From Actinomycetes bacterium (GTDB taxonomy: Bacteria > Actinomycetota > Acidimicrobiia > Acidimicrobiales > RAAP-2): a DNA stretch of 13,409 nucleotides. Positions within the stretch are counted from its first letter, which is position 1; every line of letters starts with the position of its first letter. The position numbers and the translations under genes were made by a program. The notes beneath the pieces are model-generated. The model had not been told where the DNA came from and searched no databases. It worked only from the letters and a program-made list of their open reading frames with translations. The stretch is from positions 1-13,409 of the forward strand of contig JAJYWG010000511.1 of the NCBI GenBank assembly GCA_021791615.1, in the 5' to 3' direction. This document shows, piece by piece, positions 1 through 6,317 of the stretch.

Positions 1-740
1 TCGCTGGTAGGCGCTGCGGTCTGGGTGACTTGGTCCGGCATGACCAGCTCGAAGCCGGTCGCCTCGACCACTTGGGCGACGTCGACTCCGGGGTGGACGG
101 ACCGGAGCCGCATCCGCAAGGTCGCCGGGTCGAAGTCCATCGTGCACAGCGGTGTCACCACAGCAGCCGGCCCGCCGCCCGGCAGTCCCGCCTCAACCCA
201 GGACCCAGGACCGTCGAGAAAGCCGGGCCCGCCGAGGAAGTCGACTCGCTCGACAAAGGTCCGGGGGTTGTGCGACAGCGAGTAGATGAGGACGCGCCCG
301 ACCCGCGAGAGGAACGGCAGCCCGACCGTGCCGGGGCCGCGCAGCGCCGGCCTCGCCCAGTCGCCGACCGCGACGAGGTTGCAGTTGCCGTAGGCGTCTA
401 TCTGGAGGCCGCCGGCGAAGAAGACGGTGAAGACGTCGCCTCGGCCCTCGAGCAGCACCACGTCACCGAGAGGTAGCACCGTGTCCGAGCGCAAAAGCTC
501 CTCGTCGCAGCAGGAGGCGACGGTCGGGGCGAGGTGAGGATTGACCCCGCAGGCTCCTCCGGCCACGAACCAGAGATCGGGCGAGTGCGTAGCCCGGGCG
601 AGCCCGCAGGCGACCTGGGGAATGGCGCTTGCCGTGCCCATCACGGCGACGTCGTCGTTGCGCAGCTGGCGAGCGAGCTCGACGGCCATCAGCTCCCCGG
701 TCGCCCAGCCCGACGGTGGGGTGGCCGCGCCCCCGTTCAA
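1..740 (-). CDS. CoA-transferase family beta subunit (GctB/IpdB-like), 3' end off the window
   Basis: This is the beta subunit of a class I CoA-transferase family enzyme; 246 codons are visible and the reading frame is still open at the left edge, so the gene is nearly complete (relatives have about 250-265 residues). Seen: a TTG start at 740 with GGAGG (747-751) six bases upstream, and TTGA overlapping the stop of the alpha subunit by 4 bp, so the two are translationally coupled. The motifs GGLQIDAYGNCN, SHNPRTFVERVDF and DGPGSWVEAGLPG match glutaconate CoA-transferase subunit B as I recall it. The catalytic Glu of that enzyme (Glu54, in VESG) is replaced by Ala60 in VAGG. Mycobacterial IpdB, which with IpdA hydrolyses a steroid ring-derived CoA thioester, also lacks this Glu. 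Inference: a hydrolase/ring-opening IpdAB-like enzyme rather than a true transferase. The substrate is not determined. Confidence 0.85.
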   Translation of the reverse strand, partial: MNGGAATPPSGWATGELMAVELARQLRNDDVAVMGTASAIPQVACGLARATHSPDLWFVAGGACGVNPHLAPTVASCCDEELLRSDTVLPLGDVVLLEGRGDVFTVFFAGGLQIDAYGNCNLVAVGDWARPALRGPGTVGLPFLSRVGRVLIYSLSHNPRTFVERVDFLGGPGFLDGPGSWVEAGLPGGGPAAVVTPLCTMDFDPATLRMRLRSVHPGVDVAQVVEATGFELVMPDQVTQTAAPTS

Positions 741-1612
741 AGCTCGCCTCCGACGCTCGCGCCGGCTTGGACGGACCGCAGGTAGTCCTGCTCGGTCACA
801 CCCCTCACGAACTCTTCGAGGTAGGAGAGCGCGCCGTCGGCGCTGGCCGCCAGAGAGAGATAGCGCCGCAGGTGGGCCTCGTCGACCCGGTAGTGGCCAT
901 GCGACGCCGTCGGGTGGCAACCTCCAGGCGCCTCGACGACGGCCTGCACGAGGAAGCCTGGGATCGTCGTGCCGACCGCCTGCCGGCTGAGCTGGTCGGT
1001 CGGCACCACCCGCTCCACCTGGAGGACGACGGTCTTGGCGGCAAGGGCCATACTCCGGTCGACGAAGTGTGCTCCGGCGAGCACGGCGTTCCCGGCGGCA
1101 TCGGCGGCGGCCGCGTGCAGCAACGCCACGTCGGGCGCGAGCGGGGCACCGGCCAGGACCTTCCTCCCGGTGAAGGGATCCGTGACGAGGCAGTAGCTCT
1201 CGGTGTTCGCCTTCCAGACGTCGGCGAACTCGAGCCCCGCCGGCAGGGCCACGAAGGGCAGGCCGCCCGCCCCCGCGCTGAGACCGTGGGTGATGTAGGC
1301 CTCATCGCACTCGAGGACTCGCAGGACCCCTGCCTCGACAGCTCGGCGGAAGGCCGGCGCCAGGCCGAGGTGCTCAAAGCCGACGTAGGAGGTGGCGATC
1401 TGTTCGACAAGTCCCGCGGCAACCAGGAGGTCGGCGTTCAAGGCACCGCATGGGCTCGTGAGCAGGCGGGTGACGTGACGGTCCTGGCGCACCATCTCGC
1501 GCACAAGAGCCATCGGGTTGTTCTGGAGGTGCATGCCGCCGACCGCGACCAGCCCGGCACCCTCGGGGACAAAACGCTCGATTGCCTCACCGACCGAGAG
1601 GACCTTGTCCAA
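737..1612 (-). CDS. CoA-transferase family alpha subunit (GctA/IpdA-like)
   Basis: The alpha subunit, 291 residues, is close to the length of mycobacterial IpdA. It forms the partner of the overlapping downstream beta subunit. The start is TTG at 1612 (revcomp of caa 1610-1612), preceded by GGAGGG at a 6-base spacing; there is no better ATG/GTG. Visible motifs are an N-terminal GGMHLQNNPMALVREMV (CoA-transferase glycine loop and PMA motif), a central ECDEAYITHGL, LPFVALPAG, and a late VEAPGGCHPTAS. Aligned from memory, Glu104 of DEAY falls on the IpdA Glu of the DEGM motif, which is reported as catalytic for ring cleavage; this is family knowledge and the alignment was not computed. The ferredoxin lies 16 bp upstream. 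Function inferred: hydrolytic cleavage of a ring-derived acyl-CoA in steroid or aromatic degradation. A plain glutaconate- or 3-oxoacid-CoA-transferase is the alternative. Confidence 0.85.
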   Translation of the reverse strand: MDKVLSVGEAIERFVPEGAGLVAVGGMHLQNNPMALVREMVRQDRHVTRLLTSPCGALNADLLVAAGLVEQIATSYVGFEHLGLAPAFRRAVEAGVLRVLECDEAYITHGLSAGAGGLPFVALPAGLEFADVWKANTESYCLVTDPFTGRKVLAGAPLAPDVALLHAAAADAAGNAVLAGAHFVDRSMALAAKTVVLQVERVVPTDQLSRQAVGTTIPGFLVQAVVEAPGGCHPTASHGHYRVDEAHLRRYLSLAASADGALSYLEEFVRGVTEQDYLRSVQAGASVGGEL

Positions 1613-1628
1613 TTGCCGCCCTCCGCCG

Positions 1629-1916
1629 CTAGCTGGCCGGGAGGAGAGCGTTCACCCGCTCTTGGGCGGCGGCCGCGTTGCGGAAGTGCAGCGCGTTGAT
1701 CTCGAGGTAGGCCGCCTGGTCGGGAGGAAGGTCCTCCTCCGCGAAGATCGCGTCCACCGGGCACGGTTCCAGACAGGCCGCACAGTCGATGCAGCCGTCC
1801 GGGTCTATGAAGAGCATGCGGTCGCCCTCCTCGGCGCTGATGCAGTCGGCCGGGCAGGCGTCGACACACGACTGGTCCTTGGTGTCGATGCATGCCTGAG
1901 TGATCACGTAGGCCAC
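1629..1916 (-). CDS. 7Fe ferredoxin, [3Fe-4S][4Fe-4S]
   Basis: A small electron carrier of 95 residues. The start is taken as GTG at 1916, giving VAYVITQACIDTKDQSC, because family members begin at the matching AYVI. A TTG at 1940 would add eight residues without a ribosome binding site. The cysteine pattern is exactly that of 7Fe ferredoxins: C9, C17, C21, C25 and then CIDCAACLEPCP with C42, C45, C48, C52. By family rule C9, C17 and C52 would hold the 3Fe-4S cluster, and C21, C42, C45 and C48 the 4Fe-4S cluster. The tail LPPDQAAYLEINALHF resembles actinobacterial FdxA/FdxC. It is the first gene of the operon with the two CoA-transferase-like subunits (16 bp gap). It probably feeds electrons to a partner oxidoreductase or P450 not seen here. 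Family confidence is high; the partner is unknown. Confidence 0.9.
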   Translation of the reverse strand: MAYVITQACIDTKDQSCVDACPADCISAEEGDRMLFIDPDGCIDCAACLEPCPVDAIFAEEDLPPDQAAYLEINALHFRNAAAAQERVNALLPAS

Positions 1917-1945
1917 GACCCGCCCCGTTTCTTCCAGCAAGTCAA

Positions 1946-1982
1946 TCTACATTAAGTTGGTCGATCTACAAGCAACTGTAGA
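1946..1982. promoter_or_regulatory. Candidate TetR operator upstream of ferredoxin operon
   Basis: TCTACA (1965-1970), a six-base spacer, then TGTAGA (1977-1982) forms a perfect inverted repeat. A further TCTACA copy lies at 1946-1951, 19 bp from the middle one. The patch is more AT-rich than its surroundings and sits just upstream of the ferredoxin start and downstream of the tetR stop. This is the expected place for repression of the ferredoxin/CoA-transferase operon by the adjacent TetR protein. The -10/-35 boxes cannot be assigned with confidence. Who binds it is inference. Confidence 0.45.
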
Positions 1983-2070
1983 CTGATGGTCCGACCGGCG
2001 CAAGTGACCGGACGTGGTTCAGCCCTCGATGCCGCCAGGGATCGGACGGCCCAGCCGTCGGCGAGCCGGG

Positions 2071-2784
2071 CTAGGCCCCGGTACGAGAGACCGGCGCTCT
2101 CACGGCCGCGGGACGCGACCGGCGGGGAGCTACGGGCTCGCTCCGGGAGCTGTCGGCATTCAACAGGTAGGCGAGAACGGCGTCGATGCAGGCGCGCCTG
2201 TACCAGGCGTGCCGCTCCCGCCAGTCGTCCTCCTGCAGCCACTGGAAGTGGAGCCCTTCCACGATGGCGCGGACAGCGACGGCCGCCTCGTCGACCTCGC
2301 GCACCCGGAAGGTGCCGTCGGCCAGGCCTGCACCGATCACCTCGGCGTAGACCCGGTTGACGGTGGCGCGGAACGCCGCACTGATCTGGCCGAATCCGCT
2401 CACGCGGGCAGCGTGATCGATCAAGTCGAGATAGGTGAGGTAGAAGCGCCTGCTCTGGTCCGGCCCGAGGAATATCGTCTCGATCATCGTCTCCACGGCC
2501 TCGACCGGTGTCGCCGCCCCGGCGACCGCGTGGCGTATCCGATCGCCTATCTCCTCGAGCACCCACCACATGGTCGCCCCGACGAGCTGCTCTTTGGTCT
2601 TGAAGTAATAAAGGACGATGCTCTTGCTCACGCCGGCTGCAGAGGCGATCTCGTGGATCGGGACACGTTCCACGCCGCGGTCGGCAAAGAGCCTGTAGGC
2701 GCTGCGGACGATGTGCACCTGGCGTTCCGAGAGGCCGCCGGTCTCCGACAGGCCGTCCTCAGAGCCGAGGCCCGTCGTCAGCAC
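2071..2784 (-). CDS. TetR/AcrR family transcriptional regulator
   Basis: A one-component repressor, 237 residues. Residues about 18-72 form the TetR HTH: LSERQVHIVRSAYRLFADRG, then VPIHEIASAAGVSKSIVLYY and FKTKEQLVGA, the standard helix-turn-helix with the YYxFKTKEQL recognition end. The C-terminal ligand/dimer domain runs to about residue 210. It is followed by an arginine- and alanine-rich tail that may be disordered. The start is GTG at 2784; only a weak AGG-type ribosome binding site precedes it, so the first 10-15 residues are uncertain. It lies between the terminator of the binding-protein gene and the ferredoxin operon, on the same strand. By position it would control the ferredoxin/CoA-transferase operon, itself, or the lipoprotein gene, probably with an acyl-CoA effector (inference). 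No operator motif of KstR or KstR2 type was recognised. Confidence 0.9.
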   Translation of the reverse strand: MLTTGLGSEDGLSETGGLSERQVHIVRSAYRLFADRGVERVPIHEIASAAGVSKSIVLYYFKTKEQLVGATMWWVLEEIGDRIRHAVAGAATPVEAVETMIETIFLGPDQSRRFYLTYLDLIDHAARVSGFGQISAAFRATVNRVYAEVIGAGLADGTFRVREVDEAAVAVRAIVEGLHFQWLQEDDWRERHAWYRRACIDAVLAYLLNADSSRSEPVAPRRSRPAAVRAPVSRTGA

Positions 2785-2820
2785 TCGCCCAACCTATCCT
2801 GTCGCCACCGCCTCGCTCCA

Positions 2821-2860
2821 AGCGGGCGGCACGACGGTAGTGCCGTCGTTGCCGCCCGCT
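2821..2860 (-). terminator. Strong hairpin terminator after the binding-protein gene
   Basis: AGCGGGCGGC (2821-2830) pairs with GCCGCCCGCT (2851-2860). The stem continues as CGACGG/CCGTCG (2832-2837/2843-2848) with one bulged base and the five-base loop tagtg. It starts 5 bp after the stop codon of the lipoprotein gene (2866). There is no U-tract, as is common for GC-rich actinobacteria. It separates the lipoprotein transcript from tetR. Confidence 0.75.
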
Positions 2861-2865
2861 GCAGA

Positions 2866-4122
2866 TCAGCCGCCGATCTTTGCCTTGGTGAAGTTCGTAG
2901 GCACGAGCTTGCCGTTCTCGTCCCTCGTGATCGCCACCTGTGAGACCGTGAGCCCGGAGTGGTCGGTCGGGCTGAAGTGGTAAGTGCCGTCACCGGTCGT
3001 GATCGTCATGGTGGAGAGCGCCTTGGCGATGCCCGCCGGGGTGGCGCCGTCCTCTTGGATCGCCTTGGCGATCATGGCGACGGCACCGCCGGCGTCGAAG
3101 GCGAACTCCGGCGGGTAGTAGCCGTTGTCCTTCTGGAACTTGCTGGCGAACCCGGTGATGATCGCTCTTCCCGGGTAGCTGGCCGGAAGGTAGGGTCCGA
3201 TGCCGCCGATCGAGCTGGCGATGATCACGCCGTTACCCGCCGAGCCGACAGGCTTGGTGTAGAGGTACGAGGCCTCGGCGTGGCTGAACAGGAGTGGGAT
3301 GGTGAGCCCCATCGCCTTCGCCTGCTTTGTCAGCGTCACCTCTGCCGGGCCGGAACCCCAGACCATGAGAGCCTGGGCGCCGGACGCCTTCACCTGGGTG
3401 AGAATCGTGGTGAAGTCCGTCGCCGTGAGGGCGAACTCACCGTCGTAGACGAAGTGGATGCCATAGTGCGGCGCCATCGCCTTCATGTTGTCCCAGCCTG
3501 CCGTCGGGAAGGCAGAGGTGTCACGCGCCACGGCCATCTTCGTCAGGCCCTTCGCCTTCATGTAGGCAAGGAGCTGCTCGGCCACGATCTTGGTTGTCGG
3601 CGGCGTCATGTAGACGTAGTAGTTGACAGGCGTGACGAGGTTGTCAGCCGCGGCGGTGTCGATGGTCGGGATCTTGGCCCGGGCGGCGCTCTGCTCGGTC
3701 GCGACGGCCGAGGAGGAGAAGACCGGACCTACGATCGCCACGACGCCGTCGGAGACGAGCGTCTGGTAGTCCGTAACGGCCTGCGTCGGGTCGGTCTTGT
3801 CGTCCTCGATGATGAGCTCGATCTTGCGACCGCCGATGCCGCCGGCGGCGTTGATGGCGTTGACCTCCTGCTCGGCGCCGAGTCTGTCGTTCGTGCCAAG
3901 CGGCGTGTACGGACCGGACAGCGACGTGATCATCCCTATCTTGATCGGGCCCTTCGCCTTGACAGTCGTGGCCTTGGTGGGCTTGGTGCTCGAAGGTGTG
4001 CTCGAGCACCCCGCCATCACCGTGGCCGACAGTACGAGCAGGCCCGCCACGACGACTGCCGGGCGGGCAGGTCGGCCCGTTGCGATCTGGTCACTCTTTG
4101 CCGGTCTTCCCGATGGTGCCAT
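2866..4122 (-). CDS. Branched-chain amino acid-type ABC transporter substrate-binding lipoprotein (LivJ/LivK, PBP1 fold)
   Basis: A solute receptor of the type I periplasmic-binding-protein family, 418 residues, anchored outside the membrane as a lipoprotein. The N-terminus has a basic region, then the hydrophobic stretch VVVAGLLVLSATVMAGC with lipobox VMAG-C39. The mature domain opens with IKIGMITSLSGPYTPLG, followed by GAEQEVNAINAAGGIGGRKI and VVAIVGPVFSSSAVA, the diagnostic LivJ/LivK signatures. The ATG at 4122 is preceded by a GGTGGAG ribosome binding site at four bases. No permease or ATPase genes (livHMGF) are in the window. It is therefore an orphan receptor here, or its transporter is elsewhere. 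Such receptors in degradation clusters often bind aromatic acids or amides rather than amino acids. The neighbouring CoA-ester enzymes favour a catabolic substrate, but the ligand is unknown. Confidence 0.9.
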   Translation of the reverse strand: MAPSGRPAKSDQIATGRPARPAVVVAGLLVLSATVMAGCSSTPSSTKPTKATTVKAKGPIKIGMITSLSGPYTPLGTNDRLGAEQEVNAINAAGGIGGRKIELIIEDDKTDPTQAVTDYQTLVSDGVVAIVGPVFSSSAVATEQSAARAKIPTIDTAAADNLVTPVNYYVYMTPPTTKIVAEQLLAYMKAKGLTKMAVARDTSAFPTAGWDNMKAMAPHYGIHFVYDGEFALTATDFTTILTQVKASGAQALMVWGSGPAEVTLTKQAKAMGLTIPLLFSHAEASYLYTKPVGSAGNGVIIASSIGGIGPYLPASYPGRAIITGFASKFQKDNGYYPPEFAFDAGGAVAMIAKAIQEDGATPAGIAKALSTMTITTGDGTYHFSPTDHSGLTVSQVAITRDENGKLVPTNFTKAKIGG

Positions 4123-4183
4123 TGCTCCACCCCCCTAACGCTGCTTCCACGCCCCCCGGCGGTCCGTCGTCACCGCAGCAGTG

Positions 4184-4238
4184 GACGTTCGACGAACTAA
4201 CGTCGATCAACTTACTGTACGTAGCATATTTCTGTCAA
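4184..4238 (-). promoter_or_regulatory. Putative promoter and nested inverted repeats for the lipoprotein gene
   Basis: On the minus strand TTGACA (4233-4238) is a perfect -35 box. TAAGTT about 18 bases further is a possible weak -10 in the only clearly AT-rich patch of this region. Just downstream, GACGTT (4184-4189), nine bases, then AACGTC (4199-4204) form an inverted repeat that encloses GTTCG-A-CGAAC (4187-4197). This is an operator-like arrangement between promoter and the start codon at 4122. The leader would be about 80-90 nt. Confidence 0.45.
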
Positions 4239-4309
4239 GGTATATCTCGCTCCTCAGCTGGATCGGCGGGAGGAGCCGGCGACCAGGGACAGTCCGACCA
4301 CCCGCCCAA

Positions 4310-4342
4310 GCCGGCTGGACCGCCCGGCGGCTGCGAGCCGGC
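4310..4342 (-). terminator. Possible hairpin downstream of the enoyl-CoA hydratase gene
   Basis: GCCGGCT (4310-4316) and AGCCGGC (4336-4342) are a 7-bp inverted repeat with a 19-base GC-rich loop, 35 bp after the hydratase stop codon (4377). There is no U-tract. Chance pairing is possible in such GC-rich DNA, so this is a weak call. Confidence 0.25.
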
Positions 4343-4376
4343 CGCTGGTGCCTTCCCCGTCGGAGCAGGCACTCTT

Positions 4377-5204
4377 TCACTGCTCTCGGCTCGTCGACGT
4401 CGAATCGTGTCCTGCAGAGGGGAAGCGCGGCGCCCTCCTCTCCTTCAGCGCGGCGACGCCCTCGAGCACGTCGGGGCCCATGAAGCCGAGCATTTCGTAG
4501 GCGGCCGACTGGTCGAAGAGCGGTCCGGCGGCCTTCAGCCAGTTGGCCAGGACCTGTCTTGTCAACCGGATTGCAGACTGCGAGCCGTTGGCGAGCACAG
4601 CAGCCACCGAGAGAGCCTCCTCGAGGACCTCTCCTGCCGGCAGCGACCTCGTGACGAGACCGATTCGCTCCGCCTCGGCGCCGGTGAGCATCTCCCCGGT
4701 GAGCAGGTAGTACCTGGCCTTCGCCATTCCGCAGAGAAGAGGCCAGCAGAGCGCCGCGTGGTCGCCGGCGGCGACGCCGAGCTTCACGTGGCCGTCACCG
4801 AGACGGGCGTCCTCGGCACAGACAGAGATGTCGGCAAGCAGCGCCACTGCGAGACCCGCGCCCACCGCCACGCCGTTGATGGCCGAGACGACGGGCTTCT
4901 CGCAGTTCACGAGGTTGTACACGAGGTCGCTCATCTCCTTCAACATGTGCAGAACCCGGCCGTGGTCTCCGGCCAGACGCTCCACCATGGCGAGATCGCC
5001 CCCGGCCGAGAAGGCCTTCCCGGCTCCGGTGATGACCGCAACTCGCGTGTCCTCGTCGCGTGAGATGTCGAGCCACACACGTGCCAGCTCGCCGTGCATT
5101 GTCTCGTCGGCAGCGTTGTACTTGTCTGGGCGGTTGAGCGTGATGAGCGTGACCCCGGCGGCCCGGCGCTCGAAAATCAGCTGCTCGTAGGAGGAGAAGT
5201 CCAT
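4377..5204 (-). CDS. Enoyl-CoA hydratase/isomerase (crotonase) family protein
   Basis: Crotonase-fold enzyme, 275 residues, normal family length. The ATG at 5204 has AAAGGGA upstream at a good spacing. N-terminal [14 protein letters not shown] is followed by the first oxyanion-hole segment [10 protein letters not shown] (A67/G68) and the second [18 protein letters not shown] (G115-A116-G117), both intact, so thioester binding and enolate stabilisation are expected. At the two catalytic Glu positions of classical hydratase (rat Glu144 and Glu164) the sequence reads [17 protein letters not shown]. This gives His139 and Asp148 instead. Many actinobacterial paralogues share this pattern and are not simple hydratases; isomerase, lyase or hydrolase chemistry is possible. 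The C-terminal 20 residues are a Ser/Arg-rich extension. It precedes the lipoprotein gene on the same strand, separated by a promoter region. It may act with the CoA-transferase-like enzyme in one catabolic pathway (inference). Confidence 0.88.
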   Translation of the reverse strand: MDFSSYEQLIFERRAAGVTLITLNRPDKYNAADETMHGELARVWLDISRDEDTRVAVITGAGKAFSAGGDLAMVERLAGDHGRVLHMLKEMSDLVYNLVNCEKPVVSAINGVAVGAGLAVALLADISVCAEDARLGDGHVKLGVAAGDHAALCWPLLCGMAKARYYLLTGEMLTGAEAERIGLVTRSLPAGEVLEEALSVAAVLANGSQSAIRLTRQVLANWLKAAGPLFDQSAAYEMLGFMGPDVLEGVAALKERRAPRFPSAGHDSTSTSREQ

Positions 5205-5572
5205 CGGATCCCTTTCTCGCGAGTCGGACGTCGGTGCGTCCCTGGCTCAAGGTAACCGGGCGCGAACGCCTCCGGCCTCCCGGCATCGCCCTGGCAGGGC
5301 CCGAGTCGGCTTTTGAGGCGTCTTGTTCACCAAGCCGTAGCAGCACCTGATCCGTCCGCCAGACGATCCAGCTGCGGTGCATCTCGCCTCGCTGAGCCAT
5401 GTGAACGCTGTCGATGCGCCTCGGGGCATCGTCGATGCTGTAGGCGATCGGGCACCTCCCGCGCCGAGCGGAGCGCGGCCCGGCCAGCTGGCCGCCGAGT
5501 ACTCCGCCGAGCCTGCACGGATCTCTGTACGGATCATCGGCCAGAAGAGCCGCGGACGAAGTGTGGTGGCGG

Positions 5573-5609
5573 GGGTTATCGACAATCGCGCGACCATCGG
5601 GTTATCGAC
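5573..5609. repeat. 11-bp direct repeat, 26-bp period
   Basis: GGGTTATCGAC occurs at 5573-5583 and again at 5599-5609. The repeated unit is exact over 11 bases and the two copies are 26 bp apart. With only two copies no role can be assigned. A protein binding site pair or a short remnant of duplicated DNA is possible. Confidence 0.5.
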
Positions 5610-5636
5610 CCGACGAAACCCCTGGTCGCGGCATCG

Positions 5637-5657
5637 TGCCTATGCACTGCATAGGCA
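5637..5657. repeat. Perfect 21-bp palindrome
   Basis: TGCCTATGCA (5637-5646), a single central C (5647), then TGCATAGGCA (5648-5657): ten-base arms without mismatch. It lies 60 bp beyond the stop codon of the last gene of the Ubl operon. A one-base centre does not make a good hairpin loop, although a shorter stem with a wider loop could form. A protein-binding site is as likely as a terminator. Confidence 0.65.
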
Positions 5658-5716
5658 GCTTGCCTACTCAGCTTCTCTGGCGCGGCGGACCTGGCCCCGA
5701 GAAACTCATGGATCTG

Positions 5717-6307
5717 TCAGGACGGGTCGAGGGCGGTGCCCCCCTCACGAGGCTGAGCGTCCGGGTGCATTGGCTGGCCCGCCTCGTCCAGTGCGGCCAC
5801 GGCTATGTCATCCGGGTGCATCTCCACCCGGGTGAGGAAGTGGATGAGACGCCTTTGGAAGGCCTGCCATCCCTCGAACGACAGCGTGGCGACGCGCCTC
5901 GCAGCGGTCAGCCAGTCTTTATGGATGACGGTCAGGTAGCGGAGATCGGCGTACCAGAGCGTCCCGTCCTGGAGCAGGTCGGGAAGCGGGAAAGCATTGA
6001 AGTGACCCTCGCCGTCGAGGGTCAGACGAGCGTCGTTGTCGGGCACAACCGCACAAGTGGTCCGCCAAGGGAAGGTTGCGCCTTTCTCTCCAGGAGAGAT
6101 CTCGCACGGGTGGCCCACGACCATGGCCAGTCCCATGCTGTGCCGCATCACCGGATCGTCGGTGCTGGCCTGGGCCACCGGAAACCGAGCTGACGGAACG
6201 TCCCTGAAGATGTCGCCCTGGAAGAGTTCGCGGGGGTCGTCATCAACCGGGCGGTCGCCGTAGAGACGTTCGAGCGGCGGAAACCAAGGACCGTGTTGGG
6301 GCGGCAA
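5717..6307 (-). CDS. Protein of unknown function, last gene of the ubiquitin-like operon
   Basis: Not recognised as a named family. With the TTG start at 6307 the product has 196 residues. AGGTG (6315-6319) lies seven bases upstream and overlaps the stop of the preceding STAND gene, leaving a 10-bp gap. A GTG at 6379 would give 220 residues but lacks a ribosome binding site and overlaps the STAND gene by 62 bp. Visible segments: PRELFQGDIFRDVP (26-38), GLAMVVGHPCEISPGEKG (59-76), LPDLLQDGTLWYADLRYLTV (108-127), then an amphipathic RRVATLSFEGWQAFQRRLIHFLTR. The composition is aromatic-rich, mixed alpha/beta and soluble, with no signal peptide or membrane segment. C69 and H67 sit in a conserved-looking GHPCEI. 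No metalloprotease or zinc-ribbon motif is visible. Operon position suggests an accessory or target-recognition role in the Ubl system, which is inference. Confidence 0.7.
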   Translation of the reverse strand: MPPQHGPWFPPLERLYGDRPVDDDPRELFQGDIFRDVPSARFPVAQASTDDPVMRHSMGLAMVVGHPCEISPGEKGATFPWRTTCAVVPDNDARLTLDGEGHFNAFPLPDLLQDGTLWYADLRYLTVIHKDWLTAARRVATLSFEGWQAFQRRLIHFLTRVEMHPDDIAVAALDEAGQPMHPDAQPREGGTALDPS

Positions 6308-6317
6308 CGATGGACAC

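Larger units (their letters stand above)
5205..5716. other. Intergenic region without a convincing gene
   Basis: About 510 bp between the hydratase start and the 3' end of the Ubl-operon unknown gene. Open frames on both strands (for example 5247-5597 minus and 5377-5835 plus) give Arg/Ala/Pro-rich low-quality translations with no recognisable domain. I call none of them. The region holds a perfect palindrome GGCCAGCTGGCC (5482-5493), an 11-bp direct repeat and a 21-bp palindrome (listed separately). It marks the boundary between the catabolic block and the ubiquitin-like operon. It may hold the hydratase promoter, but no clear boxes were found. Confidence 0.6.

Noticed and set aside
629..1699. 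Long plus-strand open frame of 356 codons
   Set aside because: It lies opposite the CoA-transferase genes, is Arg/Gly/Asp-rich with no domain, and is the usual antisense frame of GC-rich coding DNA.
2959..4200. Plus-strand open frame of 413 codons
   Set aside because: It is antisense to the substrate-binding lipoprotein, with Arg/Gly/Asp-rich sequence and no motif.
5247..5597. 116-codon minus-strand frame upstream of the hydratase; also tested as a decayed acyl-CoA dehydrogenase end
   Set aside because: Vague resemblance of a few residues (for example GEMHR) did not hold across frames. There is no ribosome binding site and composition is poor.
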